A DNA stretch of 36,408 nt from Dunaliella salina (GCA_002284615.2 MU070308.1:1-36408), one strand, 5' to 3'. Shown: positions 7,936 through 19,521, counted from the stretch's first letter. Made by a program: numbers and translations. The notes: generated by a model not told the origin, from the letters alone.

Positions 7936-10900
7936 TTAGAAAAACATGACAAGCTCTCCGCTGCATAGATAGTGCAGAGACTGCACCTTATCCGGTCACT
8001 GTATTTTTACAGTCCTTCAAGCAAGGAAGCAATGGCTGAGATTCAGGCTTCATCCCCGCTCAACTTGCAATGGACACACTGCAGGGTGCATTGAAGTGGT
8101 GGGAATTTGCACAACAACCTGATTTTAAAAGTGATGAGAATTGCACAGCAAAGAAAGATCTCAGGGAAGAAGCACTGTTAAAACTAAGGGAAAGGCACCC
8201 TAGCCAACAAAATTCTGCGTGAATTGTTGAGCTCCTTTTTGAAAGGAGAAAGCATAAGCAAATGAGGCTGCCAATGTACAATTGGTTCCCAATGATTCTG
8301 GCTGTTGCTCACCTTTGGGGCAGCAAGATCCCATCATTTTGGTGGACATGCTGTCCAAGAGCATAACCTGAGGCTGGAGAGTCTGTGGCAGCCTTTACCA
8401 GGCTAAGCAGGAGCAGTGCCCACGCTGAATAGCCGCTCTTGATGCAGAAAGAACACATGCTTGCCACCAGGCTCAGCCAGTCTAAGACTTGCTGTTGCAG
8501 CTGCTGTTGCTGCTGGTCCTGGTGCTGCTGCTTGGCCATCGCGTTGGCAATTTGGGGCAGATTCTCCAGGATCAGCCCCAAGTCACACAGGAGCGGCTGC
8601 AGGTGCTGCTCCCAGGCTTGTACCCTGACCCTCAAAGGCACTGCAAGTGCATGTGGTGGTGCATATGAGCGTTTGCGATAAGGAATGCACTTGTCAAACA
8701 CAAGTAAGCTCTGTAAGTGAGCGTTCCAAGCTGCAGAAAAGCATATGTAAAATGCATGCATCATACAGCCAAGAAATACAGCTCACATTCTAAGGCCTGC
8801 CAATCCAAATGGAAACCAGCATACCTGGATCTTTAGCAGTTGTTGGAGGTGGGGCACAAAGTCCTGCTCCGTCCTCACTTGCTAGCATGCTGATTGTATG
8901 ATCAGCAGCAGCACATAGCTCAATGGCCAGGGGCGATACACCATGATGCTTGCCCAGGGACGGCACAAGCAGCAGCTCTGCCGCTGCAAGGAGAAGAGTA
9001 TGGCTGCTTGTTGCTGGATGCTGCTGTGACTCTTGTGGATATGCTGGCGCTGTTTGTGGGGCAGCAAGCACATACAGCTGGAGGGGGGAGGGACGGCTGC
9101 ATGGGGAGTCAGGGATGGGGGGCAGCACAAGGCCAGGAAGGTCCAGGCTACGGGCACAAACGTAAGCAAAGGATTTCGTACAGGACAGCCATGGGTACCA
9201 AAGCGGCCAGGAACAGTACAACGTATCCTCTTGGTTAGGATGAGTCATGGCCACCGTCAGCCAAAACATTGAAAGTGTGAAATGCACGCATACCATGCAC
9301 AGGGGCATCCTCACAGGCATGCACGTTATCGTGAGACCATCAAAATGTTCCAAAATGGGCATCCGGTGTTCCAATACATGGTTGGCGACATTAGGCGACA
9401 TTAGGCGACAAAATAGACCGGGACAATCTTGTTAATCAAGGTTTCGAAGGCAACCCTCAGAGACTATCTGAATCTACATGGCTCTCAACTACCGGCTGCG
9501 CCATTCGCAAGAATGTCACCTTTGACTTTCAACCTACGAACCCCCCGTCAGATATCATGCCAACATGGCAATGTGATATTATCCTTAGAAATATTGATCT
9601 CATGAAAGAACATCTTCAACCTGACACATCTGATGAAGTTGTCACTCCAGCACAAATGGCGGAGGTAAACACCACTGAATGCGCCTGTATACAATGCCAA
9701 TGGCAAGTGCGCTGGCATGCTCACTGTAGACAGGCTTGTGGCCCTGCTCGAGGCCTATGAAGGAGCCAAAAAAGCAGGCATCCATGCCACAATTCAACCA
9801 CCTGTCCAGGATTCAGCAACTGAAATTCTGGGACTGCTCTCCCGTCAAAAGGCCCGACAAAAAATTCTTTCAACCAAGAGCAAAAAGCTCCACACTTCCA
9901 ACACGCTTATCACACCTCCTCACATCCGATTAGCCCTGCATGAATGGTGCATGGTCTCAACAGAAAGATTTTCCAACCCCCTTGAATTGGCAAGACCTAC
10001 AACACCTATTTCAGCACACACAGCCGAGACCAAGTCTTTGGATCGCACACAGACGCCCTCTCTGTGCGCTACACTGGCTTCTCCTTCTGCCATCCCCCAT
10101 ATGATGATGAAACAATGTTTCAACTCCTGCGCCACCCAGTGCACTCCTCCCTCCAAACCACAGATCCAGTTGCCACCTTCATGCTCCTGCCCCACTGGAG
10201 AGGCTTCAGCTGTAATGCTTATGTGAGCTGGCTTACCCAGTACCCACATCTTGCAAAAGTGCTTGTCAAATTCCCTGCCAGAATCATCCAATTCCAGGCA
10301 CCACAATACTGGTTTGATACCATACCCAGTCCCACTCCACCTTCGTATCCTATGCAACTTGTCATGGTGTGGAATCCTAATGCTAGAGTAATGCTAGGTA
10401 TCGCAAACAAAGACTGGTTCCAACTCCTCCAGCAAAATGTACCAGCCTGTTGGCTACCCTTGGATCCTCCAAATCCTGCCACTGCGTACCCAACAACACC
10501 TAGCATCAAACACTTGGAAACAGAAATTTCAATCACTTCCCCCTGACATTCATAGCTGCTCACACAAGTGCCCTCAGGCAAGGGCAGCCTTCATCCCTGA
10601 CAACTACAGAAAAATGTTCGCACCTAAAATCAAGGACTGTAGAGAAATCACCTACATTGATGGCAGTGTTATTAAGCACTAAGATGACGACTCCCCACCA
10701 CTTTCTGGCTCAGGTGTTTACAAACCAGGAGGGGACACAGCTCCACCCTCCCAACACCTGCAACTGCATGTAAAACCCAATGGCCATGGGCCCACCAATA
10801 CCATCACCAGAGCAGAACTTGTGGGTATCCTTGTGGCACTCCAACACGAGCAAACTCAAATTGCCACTGATAGTGCATCCTGCCTCTCCCAAATTTCTAA

Positions 10901-13900
10901 TCAAACCCTGAATCTGATGTGCATGAGGTATCACCTACGCGCAGAGCTCATTCATGCAATATCAACCATACTGGAACACTCCCCTCACCCTATTCATTTC
11001 TACAAAGTCAAAGCCCACTCTGGCATTGTAGGGAATGAGGGGGCTGATGCGTGCGCTCGCACCGCAGCCCTCTCAGATACCATAGTCATTGCATTTCCAG
11101 ATGCCAGGGACCCATTCCACAATTTTTACTGGCTTTCATTGAATACCTCTTCCTCACGAGATGATGGCATGCACCGCTCCAACGCTTTCCCAATGCACTA
11201 CCTCACCAACCTGAACGACAAACTTATAGCACACATGCACAAGAAACACAAGCTTGGCTCTGCTGACACCTCTGGCTACCACTACCAGAGATGGCAGAAA
11301 CTTATGATGCCATACCAGCAACTACCATTGCAAATACTGAATATCGCAACCCAACCTCTCAACTTGCAAACAAGGAGATCAGCAATTCCTTCTGGAAAAA
11401 TCCAAGGATTACCTTTCAACAGCAAATGATTGTAATGAAGTATTGTACGGATACACTGTACAATCACAGTCATGCCTTCAAATTTAATTCTTCCAGTAAT
11501 GGAAGATGCCCACTATGTGATGATATGGACCACATTGACCACATACTCCTCAGGTGTACAAACTCAACAATGAGCGGGATGCACACCAACAGACACAATG
11601 CAGCCCTACGTCTCTGTGTAAATGCCCTCAGTAAAGGCTGGTATGGCTCATCCCTTATTGGCATGGATGGCTGCAGTAACGAGAGACTCCTGGATCAGGG
11701 CTTACAGGTTCCTGAAAACATGCCAAGAGCTATTCCAGGCTGGGTTTTCCCTAATGGTACTTGCCCCCCTGCCCAGCATCAAACCCGCCCTGATGCTATC
11801 TTTGTGCGCCCTCTTCCAGGCAGACAAATTCACCTTGATCCTTCCGAGATCCCTCTTTAAGACAGGGACATACATCTTGTTGAACTAAAATTCTGTCCCG
11901 ACACAAAACCCTTCATCACTCTTGAACGTGCAGTGACTCAACATTCTCACACCATATCCAGAATTAAAACCCGCAGCTCCAGAAATCCAAACAGGAATAA
12001 CAAAGTGACTTAGAACATCATCCTAATTGGTGTGGCCGGTACAATGAGCTTACAATAACACCCCACAAAAATCTGGCCCTGACTAAGCAAAAAGCCAAAC
12101 CACTAGCAGCCAACCTAAGGGACCATGCCATCCAAAGATTAACCACTGTCAAAAACACCAGACACGCTCTTTGCTATCAAGGGGCTTCTGGGAGGAGGTT
12201 TGCTGGACGCGCGGCGGCGGAGGATGGGAGGAGGAGAGTCTGGGCGTCAAGAGGCATGGCGAGCAGCAACCCTCCAGATCCCCACTAGACCTGTTCCTGG
12301 CTCTCTCCTAGGCTAGCTGTGTCTAGTGTAGGTTCTGAGGGCCTTATGGTGAGGCCACTGCTTCCTTGCTAGCCTAGCTTGTTAGTAAGTGGACCTTCCC
12401 TTAATGCACGCGGCCTCTGGCTTGCGTAGACTTTTCTTTCTTTTTCTTTTCATGGTAGAGAAGCAATCCCAGAATTCCAATAAAGCATTGCAAGTTTCCC
12501 AGGGATAAAATAATACCTGACATGAAGGGTGCCCTCATCGGTCACAGCTGCTGCCAATAAGTTGCTGGTGCTGTGCTGGCCATGATCTGAGATTGAAGGT
12601 GGCTGCACACTGATGCACGAATCCACAATGGCTTCCCCACGCAGCACCTGCACAATAGATACACAGCTTGATTCAGTGGATCATCTTTTTCTTGCTCATG
12701 GTACTTCTCTTTTTCCTTTTGTACACAGAGCGAGGGCATAGTGATACCCAATGCGCCCCGTACAGGAAAATGGAGAGAGGGGGTGTAAAAAGGGAGAGCC
12801 AGAATACACCAGAAAAGAAAAAGCAATTTGGTCTATCAGTTTCAAGGCAGAGGAAAGCTCGGTTCAGCTTTCCTGGCGTGTAGCGCATTTTGAGAGCAAG
12901 GGTCAAGGCAGACAGTAACATGGATCAGCTCTTAAGGTGGAAAGCACGTTTTGAGGGCATAACTGAATTCTTGGCATTGGCTCTTGTCAGTTTGGCACAT
13001 GAGTGGAAAGCACTTGATTTTTAAAGTCCATGCATCAGCATTGAAAGAATGGCTGGGCCAATCCGCTCTTATTCTCGTTTGCTTTTCGAGTTACACTTAC
13101 CAGCACCACACGCAGTGCCTCGGGCACAATGCTCTTCTCCTGAGCAGGCAGCAGCATGTGCACCTTGCAAGCCTCCCCAGCTGTCAGGCATGGCGTGTCC
13201 AGCCAGAAGCTCAGCGGTGAGCGAGGAAGGGAGGATGGCTGGCCCCCCACTGTTCCTGCCGTGCTGCTGTATTCAGCTGTGCCGCCTGGCTCGTTGTGCA
13301 GGTGTACGCGGAAAGGGAGTTCATGGCCACTTGCCTCTGGTAGCTGCTCTGCTGGCATGCACGGCTGCTGATCTGCTTCCGGCTGTGCCATTGCTGCTTT
13401 GATGCTTGAGACAAGCCTGTCCAGGAGCTGGTGCTTGCTAGCAATGGCGGAGGGGCAAATGTTTGTGGCATCATCCTCAGAAGCCTCTATCATCTCAGAT
13501 GGACCGAACCATGACGTGAAGGCGAGCACTTGAATGCAACCAGACAGGGTCACCGGCCTTGCGTTGACCATGCCCTCCCCTGGGGCCAGAATGCCTGGTA
13601 GATACTTCTCAAGATGGGTCTTGACAGCAAGCTCAGCTTGCTTTTGGTCCAAGCCTTGCACCTGTCCAAAGGCAAGCAGTGAATGTGCAGATGGCTTCAT
13701 AAATGCTGTCGTCTGAGCTCGCAAGCACTTCTAGAAATCCAGACAATGCATCCACTATCGCTTTCACAACCTGTGCCGGAAACCGGGAGGAATAGCCAAG
13801 AAAATTCCATCATTTACATGTTGGCTGTGCTTAATGGATGCAGATGAGCTTCAAGGAGCTCATCTATGTCCATTAAGAAAGAGCCACCACAGCCGCCATG

Positions 13901-14379
13901 GCCATGGCCGCCACTGATGAGGTCTGCCCAAAGTGACAGCGTTGCACAAGACCAATGACCAATGAAAACCACTGACTCAAGAAAGCGTGCCTTGCCATCA
14001 GCAGCTTGTGCCTACCTTTGCAGCAGTCGCGGCTCGGTGAGACCGAGATACATAGAGTGCTGATGGGCGGGTGCTGCCAGGTGGCCGTCGTCTGCTTTGC
14101 ACAGCTGCAGGCATGAGGAAAAGAGGAGTGGGGCGGCTGGAACACTATCCAGGTGGGCATGCGCATGTCGACAGACGTCTGGAGCTATCCGGACTACCAA
14201 TTGTCAGTATTTTTTGCAAGGGTCAAAAGTGACGCTTCTTGCAGCCACTTACTCTGGTATTTGGGCAGACCCTGACTGAATGGCGTGTTTTGTGTCGTAG
14301 ACGAAGGCCCTGCACTTGCGCATGCGCCACCTGCATCCTGTGGCTGACAGGGGCCACTTCCCTGCTTCTGCTGTTCCAT
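7936..14379 (-). CDS. Uncharacterised 8-exon host gene, 571 aa (LINE in intron 5)
   Basis: Not recognised as a named family. Exons read on the minus strand: 14379-14253, 14104-14016, 13770-13662, 13594-13101, 12647-12517, 9147-8825, 8730-8313, 7960-7936. Every junction has AG/GT borders (for example donors GTAAGT at 14252, GTAGGC at 14015, GTAAGTG at 13100) and the phases 1,0,1,0,2,1,2 chain without a stop to TAA at 7936-7938. The start is ATG at 14379 (MEQQKQG). Visible parts: a Ser/Pro/Arg-rich N-terminus; a helical stretch in exon 3 (VVKAIVDALSGFLEVLASSD); a beta-rich stretch in exons 4-6 (SFWLDTPCLTAGEACKVHML, then LQLYVLAAPQ); and a helical C-terminus with a Gln run in exon 7. It diverges from the plus-strand gene and may be its paralogue. 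The last exon is only 25 bp and is the least certain; an alternative end could lie further left. Introns 5 and 7 carry transposon-like material. Function unknown. Confidence 0.7.
7950..8312 (+). pseudogene. Decayed unknown coding fragment in intron 7
   Basis: One plus-strand frame stays open apart from TGA at 8037 and TGA at 8220. It reads CIDSAETAPYPVTVFLQSF, then ALKWWEFAQQPDFKSDEN, REEALLKLRERHPSQQ and VELLFERRKHKQMRLPM. The composition is strongly protein-like, unlike neighbouring non-coding DNA. It is antisense to the host gene and occupies its last intron, so it is probably a transposon relic. Family not recognised. Confidence 0.5.
9381..9410. repeat. Three tandem 10-mers at the LINE 5' junction
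   Basis: GTTGGCGACA is followed by two perfect TTAGGCGACA units immediately before LINE homology begins at about 9411. Short junction repeats are common at 5' ends made by target-primed reverse transcription. Confidence 0.7.
9409..10560 (+). pseudogene. Retroelement ORF part 1: PCIF1-like adenine methyltransferase domain (broken)
   Basis: Three frames must be combined. 9409-9690 gives an N-terminal region (LSTTGCAIRKNVTF). 9690-9970 gives VYNANGKCAGMLTVDRLVAL and ALHEWCMVSTERFSNPL. 9978-10546 gives GKTYNTYFSTHSRDQVFGSH, then HPPYDDETM (HPPY at 10091-10102), then ATFMLLPHW. The series ERF-S-PLN, S-RD-VFG, G-F-HPPY and F-LLP-W matches the layout of the PCIF1-type N6-adenine methyltransferase fold, where the catalytic motif is NPPF; here Asn is His. 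This assignment rests on motif order remembered from the family, not on a search. A second degenerate copy of the central part lies at 3845-4340. The segment leads directly into RNase H with no reverse transcriptase between. Confidence 0.5.
10620..11290 (+). pseudogene. Retroelement ORF part 2: RNase H domain (all catalytic residues, one stop)
   Basis: The frame beginning before 10653 reads ITYIDGSVIKH, then TAA at 10680, then continues with TITRAELVGILVAL, IATDSASCL and KVKAHSGIVGNEGADACART. These are the RNase H signatures: Asp in YIDGS (10659), Glu in RAEL (10815), Asp in ATDS (10869), His in AHSG (11016) and Asp in GADA (11046). The spacing is usual for LINE and cellular type I RNase H. 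The frame continues to 11429, but the real protein shifts frame near 11290. A related RNase H lies on the minus strand at 1576-1850. Confidence 0.85.
11290..12288 (+). pseudogene. Retroelement ORF part 3: CCHC finger and restriction-like endonuclease
   Basis: The frame from 11291 carries CPLCDDMDHIDHILLRC (C-x2-C-x8-H-x4-C, from 11507), then RHNAALRLC (about 11591), then RPDAIFV (11786) and, after an in-frame TAA at 11858, DRDIHLVELKFCPDTKP (VELK at 11879-11890). A finger followed by RHN, RPD and ExK is the signature of the R2-type restriction-like endonuclease. After a frameshift near 12010 the coding continues (TPHKNLALTKQKAKPLAANL) to a C-terminus ending SSNPPDPH and TAG at 12286. The same ending appears in the copies at 30774 and 31290, which supports it as real coding sequence. 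Relative to those copies this one has an insertion between GASG and NPPDPH. Confidence 0.75.
12289..12450 (+). repeat. 3' UTR and pyrimidine tail of the LINE
   Basis: After the stop, the sequence runs through GGCCTTATGGTGAGGCC and CTTGCTAGCCTAGCTTG, and ends in GGCTTGCGTAGAC plus a TTTTC-type tail. The same block, close in sequence, forms the 3' end at 499-768 and the shorter fragments at 6655-6812 and 23738-23826. Confidence 0.75.
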
Positions 14380-14568
14380 CCTCCAAAAATCCAAGACAGT
14401 AATCCTTTGATATTTGTACTATGAGGAGAGCACCGATTCGGGATGCGGTGAACACACTCGGCTGGTGATCTAGGGATGGGTAAACGCGCAGCATGCTTTT
14501 GGACGTGGTATTACATGGTAAATTACTTAATGATAAATCGACAACACCGACAGGAGGCTCACGCGCCC
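14380..14568. promoter_or_regulatory. Probable shared promoter region of the divergent gene pair
   Basis: This 189-bp interval separates the two chosen start codons of the head-to-head genes. No clear TATA box is visible; there is an AT-rich patch around 14515-14538. If the upstream ATG at 14476 is used for the plus gene, the gap shrinks to about 96 bp. The regulatory role is inferred only from the arrangement. Confidence 0.35.
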
Positions 14569-17500
14569 ATGCGCACCGCATTCTCTGATGCGGGCCCCCG
14601 AGATGCGAGTCGTTCCTCGCTGGAGGGCAGCGCTGGGCCTGCCTTTCACAGCGACGTGCTTCCAGACTTGGGCAGGTGGGCATGGTCGTGATCGAGGAGG
14701 CGGGAGAGAGCTCGGCAGGCATGAGCTGCAGCATTTGTTGTATGCCTGCGCGTGCCAGAACACAAACACTTTTTGTGCATGCATGCGGTTGTAAAGCATT
14801 TTTGCAGCTGCATGCCTTCAGCTCTGTGATTCCGACCACCTTAGCCACTTGAAATGAGCTTCCAACAACACATCATCATACATGTGCCCTGGACAGGCAT
14901 GATGGGCAGCTCGCCGCCCTGATGTCCCCTGCTCAGCGCGAAGCGACACAAGCAGAGCCCCACACCAGTGCAGCGCACCAGCTCGCAGCAGCTGCAGTGA
15001 TTGAAAGTGCAGCTGCAGCATCGAATGCCCTGCCTGCCTCCTTGCTGGAGCTCCGCACTCCGAGCCAGCTCTGCTGCTGGGCCAACGGCTGCTACCCGCT
15101 ACCGCCTGTCATTCCAGTTTTCCAGCAGCACGATCGGGATACTACCAGTACCAAAATTGCTATCCAGATGCCAGAAAATGCCCACGAGCGCCTGCAGGAG
15201 GTTGCAGGCGTGGATGGCAAGCGCGTGCAGCTCAGGGCGATTGCAGTGCAGTCCACCAAGGTCTTGCTTGATGAAGAGGCAGAGCAACCACCAAGCGGGA
15301 AGGCTCTGTGGTGAGAACCTGCTTGAAACGCTACGCTTTGTGAAATTGTCGTTGCCAAAATGGGTATGAGAGATGCAAAACATAATACCATGGTCTTGGG
15401 CCAGCTTTGCCATGAAAGACAAAAGGCCTGCATGCTTGAGTAGCACTTCCTTGTTGTGCTCAAATTGTTTTCCTTACTTTGTCTAAGAAAACTATGTTGG
15501 CATTTTCCTCCATGAAATGCAGCACCCTTGCAGTCAGTCTGTCTGATGCGTTTCATCTGTTTTAGTAGGATAGATTGCTGGCAACAGCATCAGCCTTGTT
15601 TGATGTCCTCAGCATGAGATCTCATACAAGACAAGGTGCGGTACAATGTATAGCCTTCAAATTAATGAATGCGTGCACGTTGGTGCCTGCAGGATCAGCT
15701 TGCCCACATCTGACCTGCGCACTGGCGTTGTCTATGTGTATCTGCTTGCCAAAGCAGGCGGGGCTTCCGCAGCACCTCAGCAGCTGACTCTGTTTGCTTC
15801 CCTCCCAATGCTGGTGAGCTTTGGTCCTCGAGAGCCCTGGAAGTCTTTCTTGGGTTTCTAGAGCTTTCCCAAGCACCTGGTGCTGGCTGCGTACGTCAGA
15901 GCTGAGGCTGTACGCTTTGAAGGATGACTCAGAAGGTTACCATAGTGCTGCCAAGCGCACCAAAGTAAAAGTGTGTAAGCAATTTTGGATCCAGATCTGA
16001 GCATTTGCTAGACTTTTGACCTGGACAACCAAGATCAGGCTGTTCTTGGACGTGGAACCGGAATTGCAAAGTCTGGATTTTCCCTTGTGAGCAAAACATG
16101 AGTGGTGAGAGAAAGGGAAAAAAGAGAGAAAAGAGAGAAAACAGAAAAAAAAAGAAAGACCACGCAGCGGGCTGGGCGCATTGAAGGAAAGGTCACCTGT
16201 CCTAAAAGACAAGACCCCATTACACAGACCAAGAGGATGAGCCGGCACAAAAGACCAGTCCATCAAGTTGGCCTCCACCAGCATTTTCTCTTACGAGCAA
16301 AACATGAATGTTGACAGAAAGGAGATGGCGTCACATCATTACACATGCCATCTCCTTGTTTTTCCCAAGGGATCCAAAAAAGGTTGAAAGGTTGAGTCCA
16401 TGTAGGCCTGTGCTCTACAAATCCTGACATCTTGGTTTTCAGAGCGAGCCCAACATCCTTGAGCAATGTCATCCCTTTTGTTTCCAAGGTACTGCATGCA
16501 ACTGAGTCAGCACTTTTAACTGCACTCCAACCTCTGCACGCGCCTGCAGGCACTGCCCCCCGCTATTGGTGTAGAATTGGAGGACCTCTTTGGGGCCATG
16601 ATCCAAGAAATGCGGAGCAAGGAGGAGGCAGGGTGTTCTAGCAGTTCCTGTAGCAGTGAGGGGCGTGGTCAAAGCGGCAGTGATGGAGAGAGCTGCAGAG
16701 ACAGTGATGGACGCGGGAGTGTAGGTAGTGGCGCAAGAGGTAGGCTGCAGCGAAGTCTGAGTGCTCCAGTGGTGAGCATCCACAGGACTACTCAGGAGGC
16801 AGCAAGAATTGTGGGAGATTGCAGGTGGGTGACCAAAAGACAAAAAGCCAGTGCATGCAGAACACACAGTTGAAAATATGAAATGGAATTGAGAGGTTGC
16901 GCAAGCCAGCTGGGTGCATGAAGGAAAGGGTCCTTATTCAGCAAGCCTAGCAATGGCCTCCCCACTGTGGCTCAAAGATCCAGCCTTCACATAACTAGGA
17001 GCTAGTGGGAAGCAGCTAGTGAGGGACTGTCTAAATGGTGTTGAAGGCATCTTTTCTGCAGAAGTACAGAGTACAAATGCACCCTTTGGTGACAGCTTGC
17101 TTTAAAGGCTGCTTTCATGTCCCAGGAAGCAGGAACATAGCAATCATTTTGTAAACATATCCTGCAGTGCGTTTACAATGCTGGCCCTTTTGCCTCCACA
17201 ACACGAATTGTAACAGAACGTTTTGCCAGCATTTCACAAGATACCTGTCTGACTGGCCTATTTTTCTGGACTGATTTGCAGCAAGCAAATGTAAGTATGA
17301 AAAGGAGAAAGGAAAAAACTACACAGGCAGAAAAACCCTCTCCACATCAACAACAGGAAAGGTGACACATTGGCTCAGAAGAGCCATGAGTTCCCTCCGC
17401 CACAAGATATAAGACCAAAAATATGTGTGTATAGACAGGTATAGACGTCAAAAAGTTTTTTTTTTCATGTCTAGTTGTGTCCGTGGTGCTGCCATCCGCT

Positions 17501-19477
17501 TGCATGTTGCATGTATTCACAAATGCCAATCCTGCCTGGCAGGTGGAGGGACCGGATACAAGGTTTGAGCATAAGGAGTGAGCCAGACCTGAGGGGCAGC
17601 GCTTCCAGCAACACCTCGTTCAGCCTCTCACCCCACTCCCAGCTCCCCTCGTCTGGAGGGCTGGTCCCGAATTGCTCCCTGCCTGATGATGTGGCAGAGA
17701 CCTTGGGCACCCAATTGGCAAGCTTGGCCACCCTGGAAATCCCACGCTCAAGCTGTACCGTCTTCAGGTCCGTGCGGGGAGTGGGAGAGTGGTTTTGAAG
17801 CACAGTATCCTCTCATTTTTGGTGCTTTTGGTGTGCTGCTGCAAAATGAAAGATGGTCCACTTTCTGGAAAGAGGGGTATAGGTAACTGGCCTATTTTGC
17901 CTGGTATCCTTAAATCTAACCATGCCAACCATTTTTATCATAAAACATTACGTGTTTTGATACATTATTATGACAATACCCTGAACATTCAAATTGGAAA
18001 GAAAGAGGTCGACAATTGACCTTTTTGGAACCCCTTTTGCTGGGTTTTCTGGAAGTGGCTGAAATGCTGTGTCCCAGCAGCCACTGGTCCTTTCCTCTCC
18101 ACTTTTTTTCTGTGGTAATCTTCTGGGCACGACGACTTCAACACCAAAGATCAGCCTATTTGGTGCAGTGGGTAGTCGGATATGGAGTTTTGGTGGAAAG
18201 TATGGTTCACGCCGCAGCCATTTTGGCATGTGCACCTTAACTGGCAACTATGTAACCTGGCTAAAAAGGAAAAGTTCGTTCCATACTAGGGATTAGAGAC
18301 GAATGGTCGCACATACAGAGGGGATATGCAGAAAATACCTGGTTTAAACTTGGTTTTAACATTCTTTAATTACCTTTTTAAACCTGTTTCAGGAGGGAAG
18401 AAAAATTTTTTCCTGGAAGGCACGCATAAATTTTGAGGTGGAACCCCCTGACCCACCACCCCACCCAAAAACACCGCTTCCAGTGCCCCTACTCGGACAA
18501 CAAGGGTACCAATCTGCTCCTCTTGAAGTTCTGCGTGGAAGTTCTGCGTGGAAGTTCTGCGTGAAAGTTCTGCGTGGAAGTTCTGCGTCCATCTGCATGT
18601 TTACTGCAATCAAACATTGAGTTGGAGCATGGGGCAACAACTTAAGAACAGACGCCCAAGCAACCTGCCCTTCCAGGCACCCACAACTGGCTTGCAAGTC
18701 CATAATTAGCCCTTCTGACTCCTTGCATGCAAAGACATATTATTTACCGTCACGATCATGGAAGTTTGGATTTGTTTGCTGCATATTTGCCTTCACACCC
18801 CAGCAACCTACACTCATGCGCACGTGGCACTGGCTCTGATTCATGCACAGAGACCCCCTCTTTTACCCAATTTGCTCAAAGAGGGTGCCAATCAACAGTC
18901 CTTGAGCTTAGGACTCCGATGATAAATCTAGAATTCTGTAAGAGTGGCCTAAAAGAAAATGGAAAGGGGGCTCCAAAAAGTTTAGACCCTCCCAAGGGAC
19001 CACCCCCCTCCGACCTTCTCCAATTGTACCCATATATATATANNNNNNNNNNNNNNNNNNNNNNNNNNNNNNNNNNNNNNNNNNNNNNNNNNNNNNNNNN
19101 NNNNNNNNNNNNNNNNNNNNNNNNNNNNNNNNNNNNNNNNNNNNNNNNNNNNNNNNNNNNNNNNNNNNNNNNNNNNNNNNNNNNNNNNNNNNNNNNNNNN
19201 NNNNNNNNNNNNNNNNNNNNNNNNNNNNNNNNNNNNNNNNNNNNNNNNNNNNNNNNNNNNNNNNNNNNNNNNNNNNNNNNNNNNNNNNNNNNNNNNNNNN
19301 NNNNNNNNNNNNNNNNNNNNNNNNNNNNNNNNNNNNNNNNNNNNNNNNNNNNNNNNNNNNNNNNNNNNNNNNNNNNNNNNNNNNNNNNNNNNNNNNNNNN
19401 NNNNNNNNNNNNNNNNNNNNNNNNNNNNNNNNNNNNNNNNNNNNNNNNNNNNNNNNNNNNNNNNNNNNNNNNNNNNN

Positions 19478-19521
<44 letters not shown>

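Larger units (their letters stand above)
9383..12456 (+). mobile_element. 5'-truncated non-LTR retrotransposon: methyltransferase-like, RNase H, CCHC, RLE
   Basis: The element lies in intron 5 of the minus-strand gene, antisense to it. From about 9409 a broken frame runs to TAG at 12286, followed by a 3' UTR and a TTTTC-type tail ending at 12450. Order of parts: unassigned N-terminal region (LSTTGCAIRKNVTFDFQ), a region resembling an adenine methyltransferase, RNase H, a CCHC finger with RHN, and a PD-(D/E)XK nuclease. The CCHC-RHN-RPD order is that of restriction-like-endonuclease LINEs such as R2, and RNase H plus RLE fits the RandI/Dualen grouping. A 6-bp repeat CATGGT flanks the unit (9377-9382 and 12451-12456) and could be a TSD. 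The 5' junction has three tandem 10-mers (9381-9410). Reverse transcriptase is absent here, presumably lost by 5' truncation. Frameshifts and stops mark it as dead. Confidence 0.8.

Noticed and set aside
7787..7966. Minus-strand 59-codon ORF (MQRRACHVFLSNDQQ) as an alternative last exon
   Set aside because: Its frame does not fit the phase left by exon 7; it remains possible only if another donor is used.
8439..8681. Plus-strand Cys-rich ORF
   Set aside because: It is antisense of exon 7 of the minus-strand gene; the CCCSCCCCW run is the complement of the Gln repeat.
9557..12288. Alternative genetic code (TAA or TGA as sense) suggested by stops in retroelement frames
   Set aside because: The same frames also need several frameshifts, the host genes join without internal stops, and CGA to TGA decay explains most TGAs.
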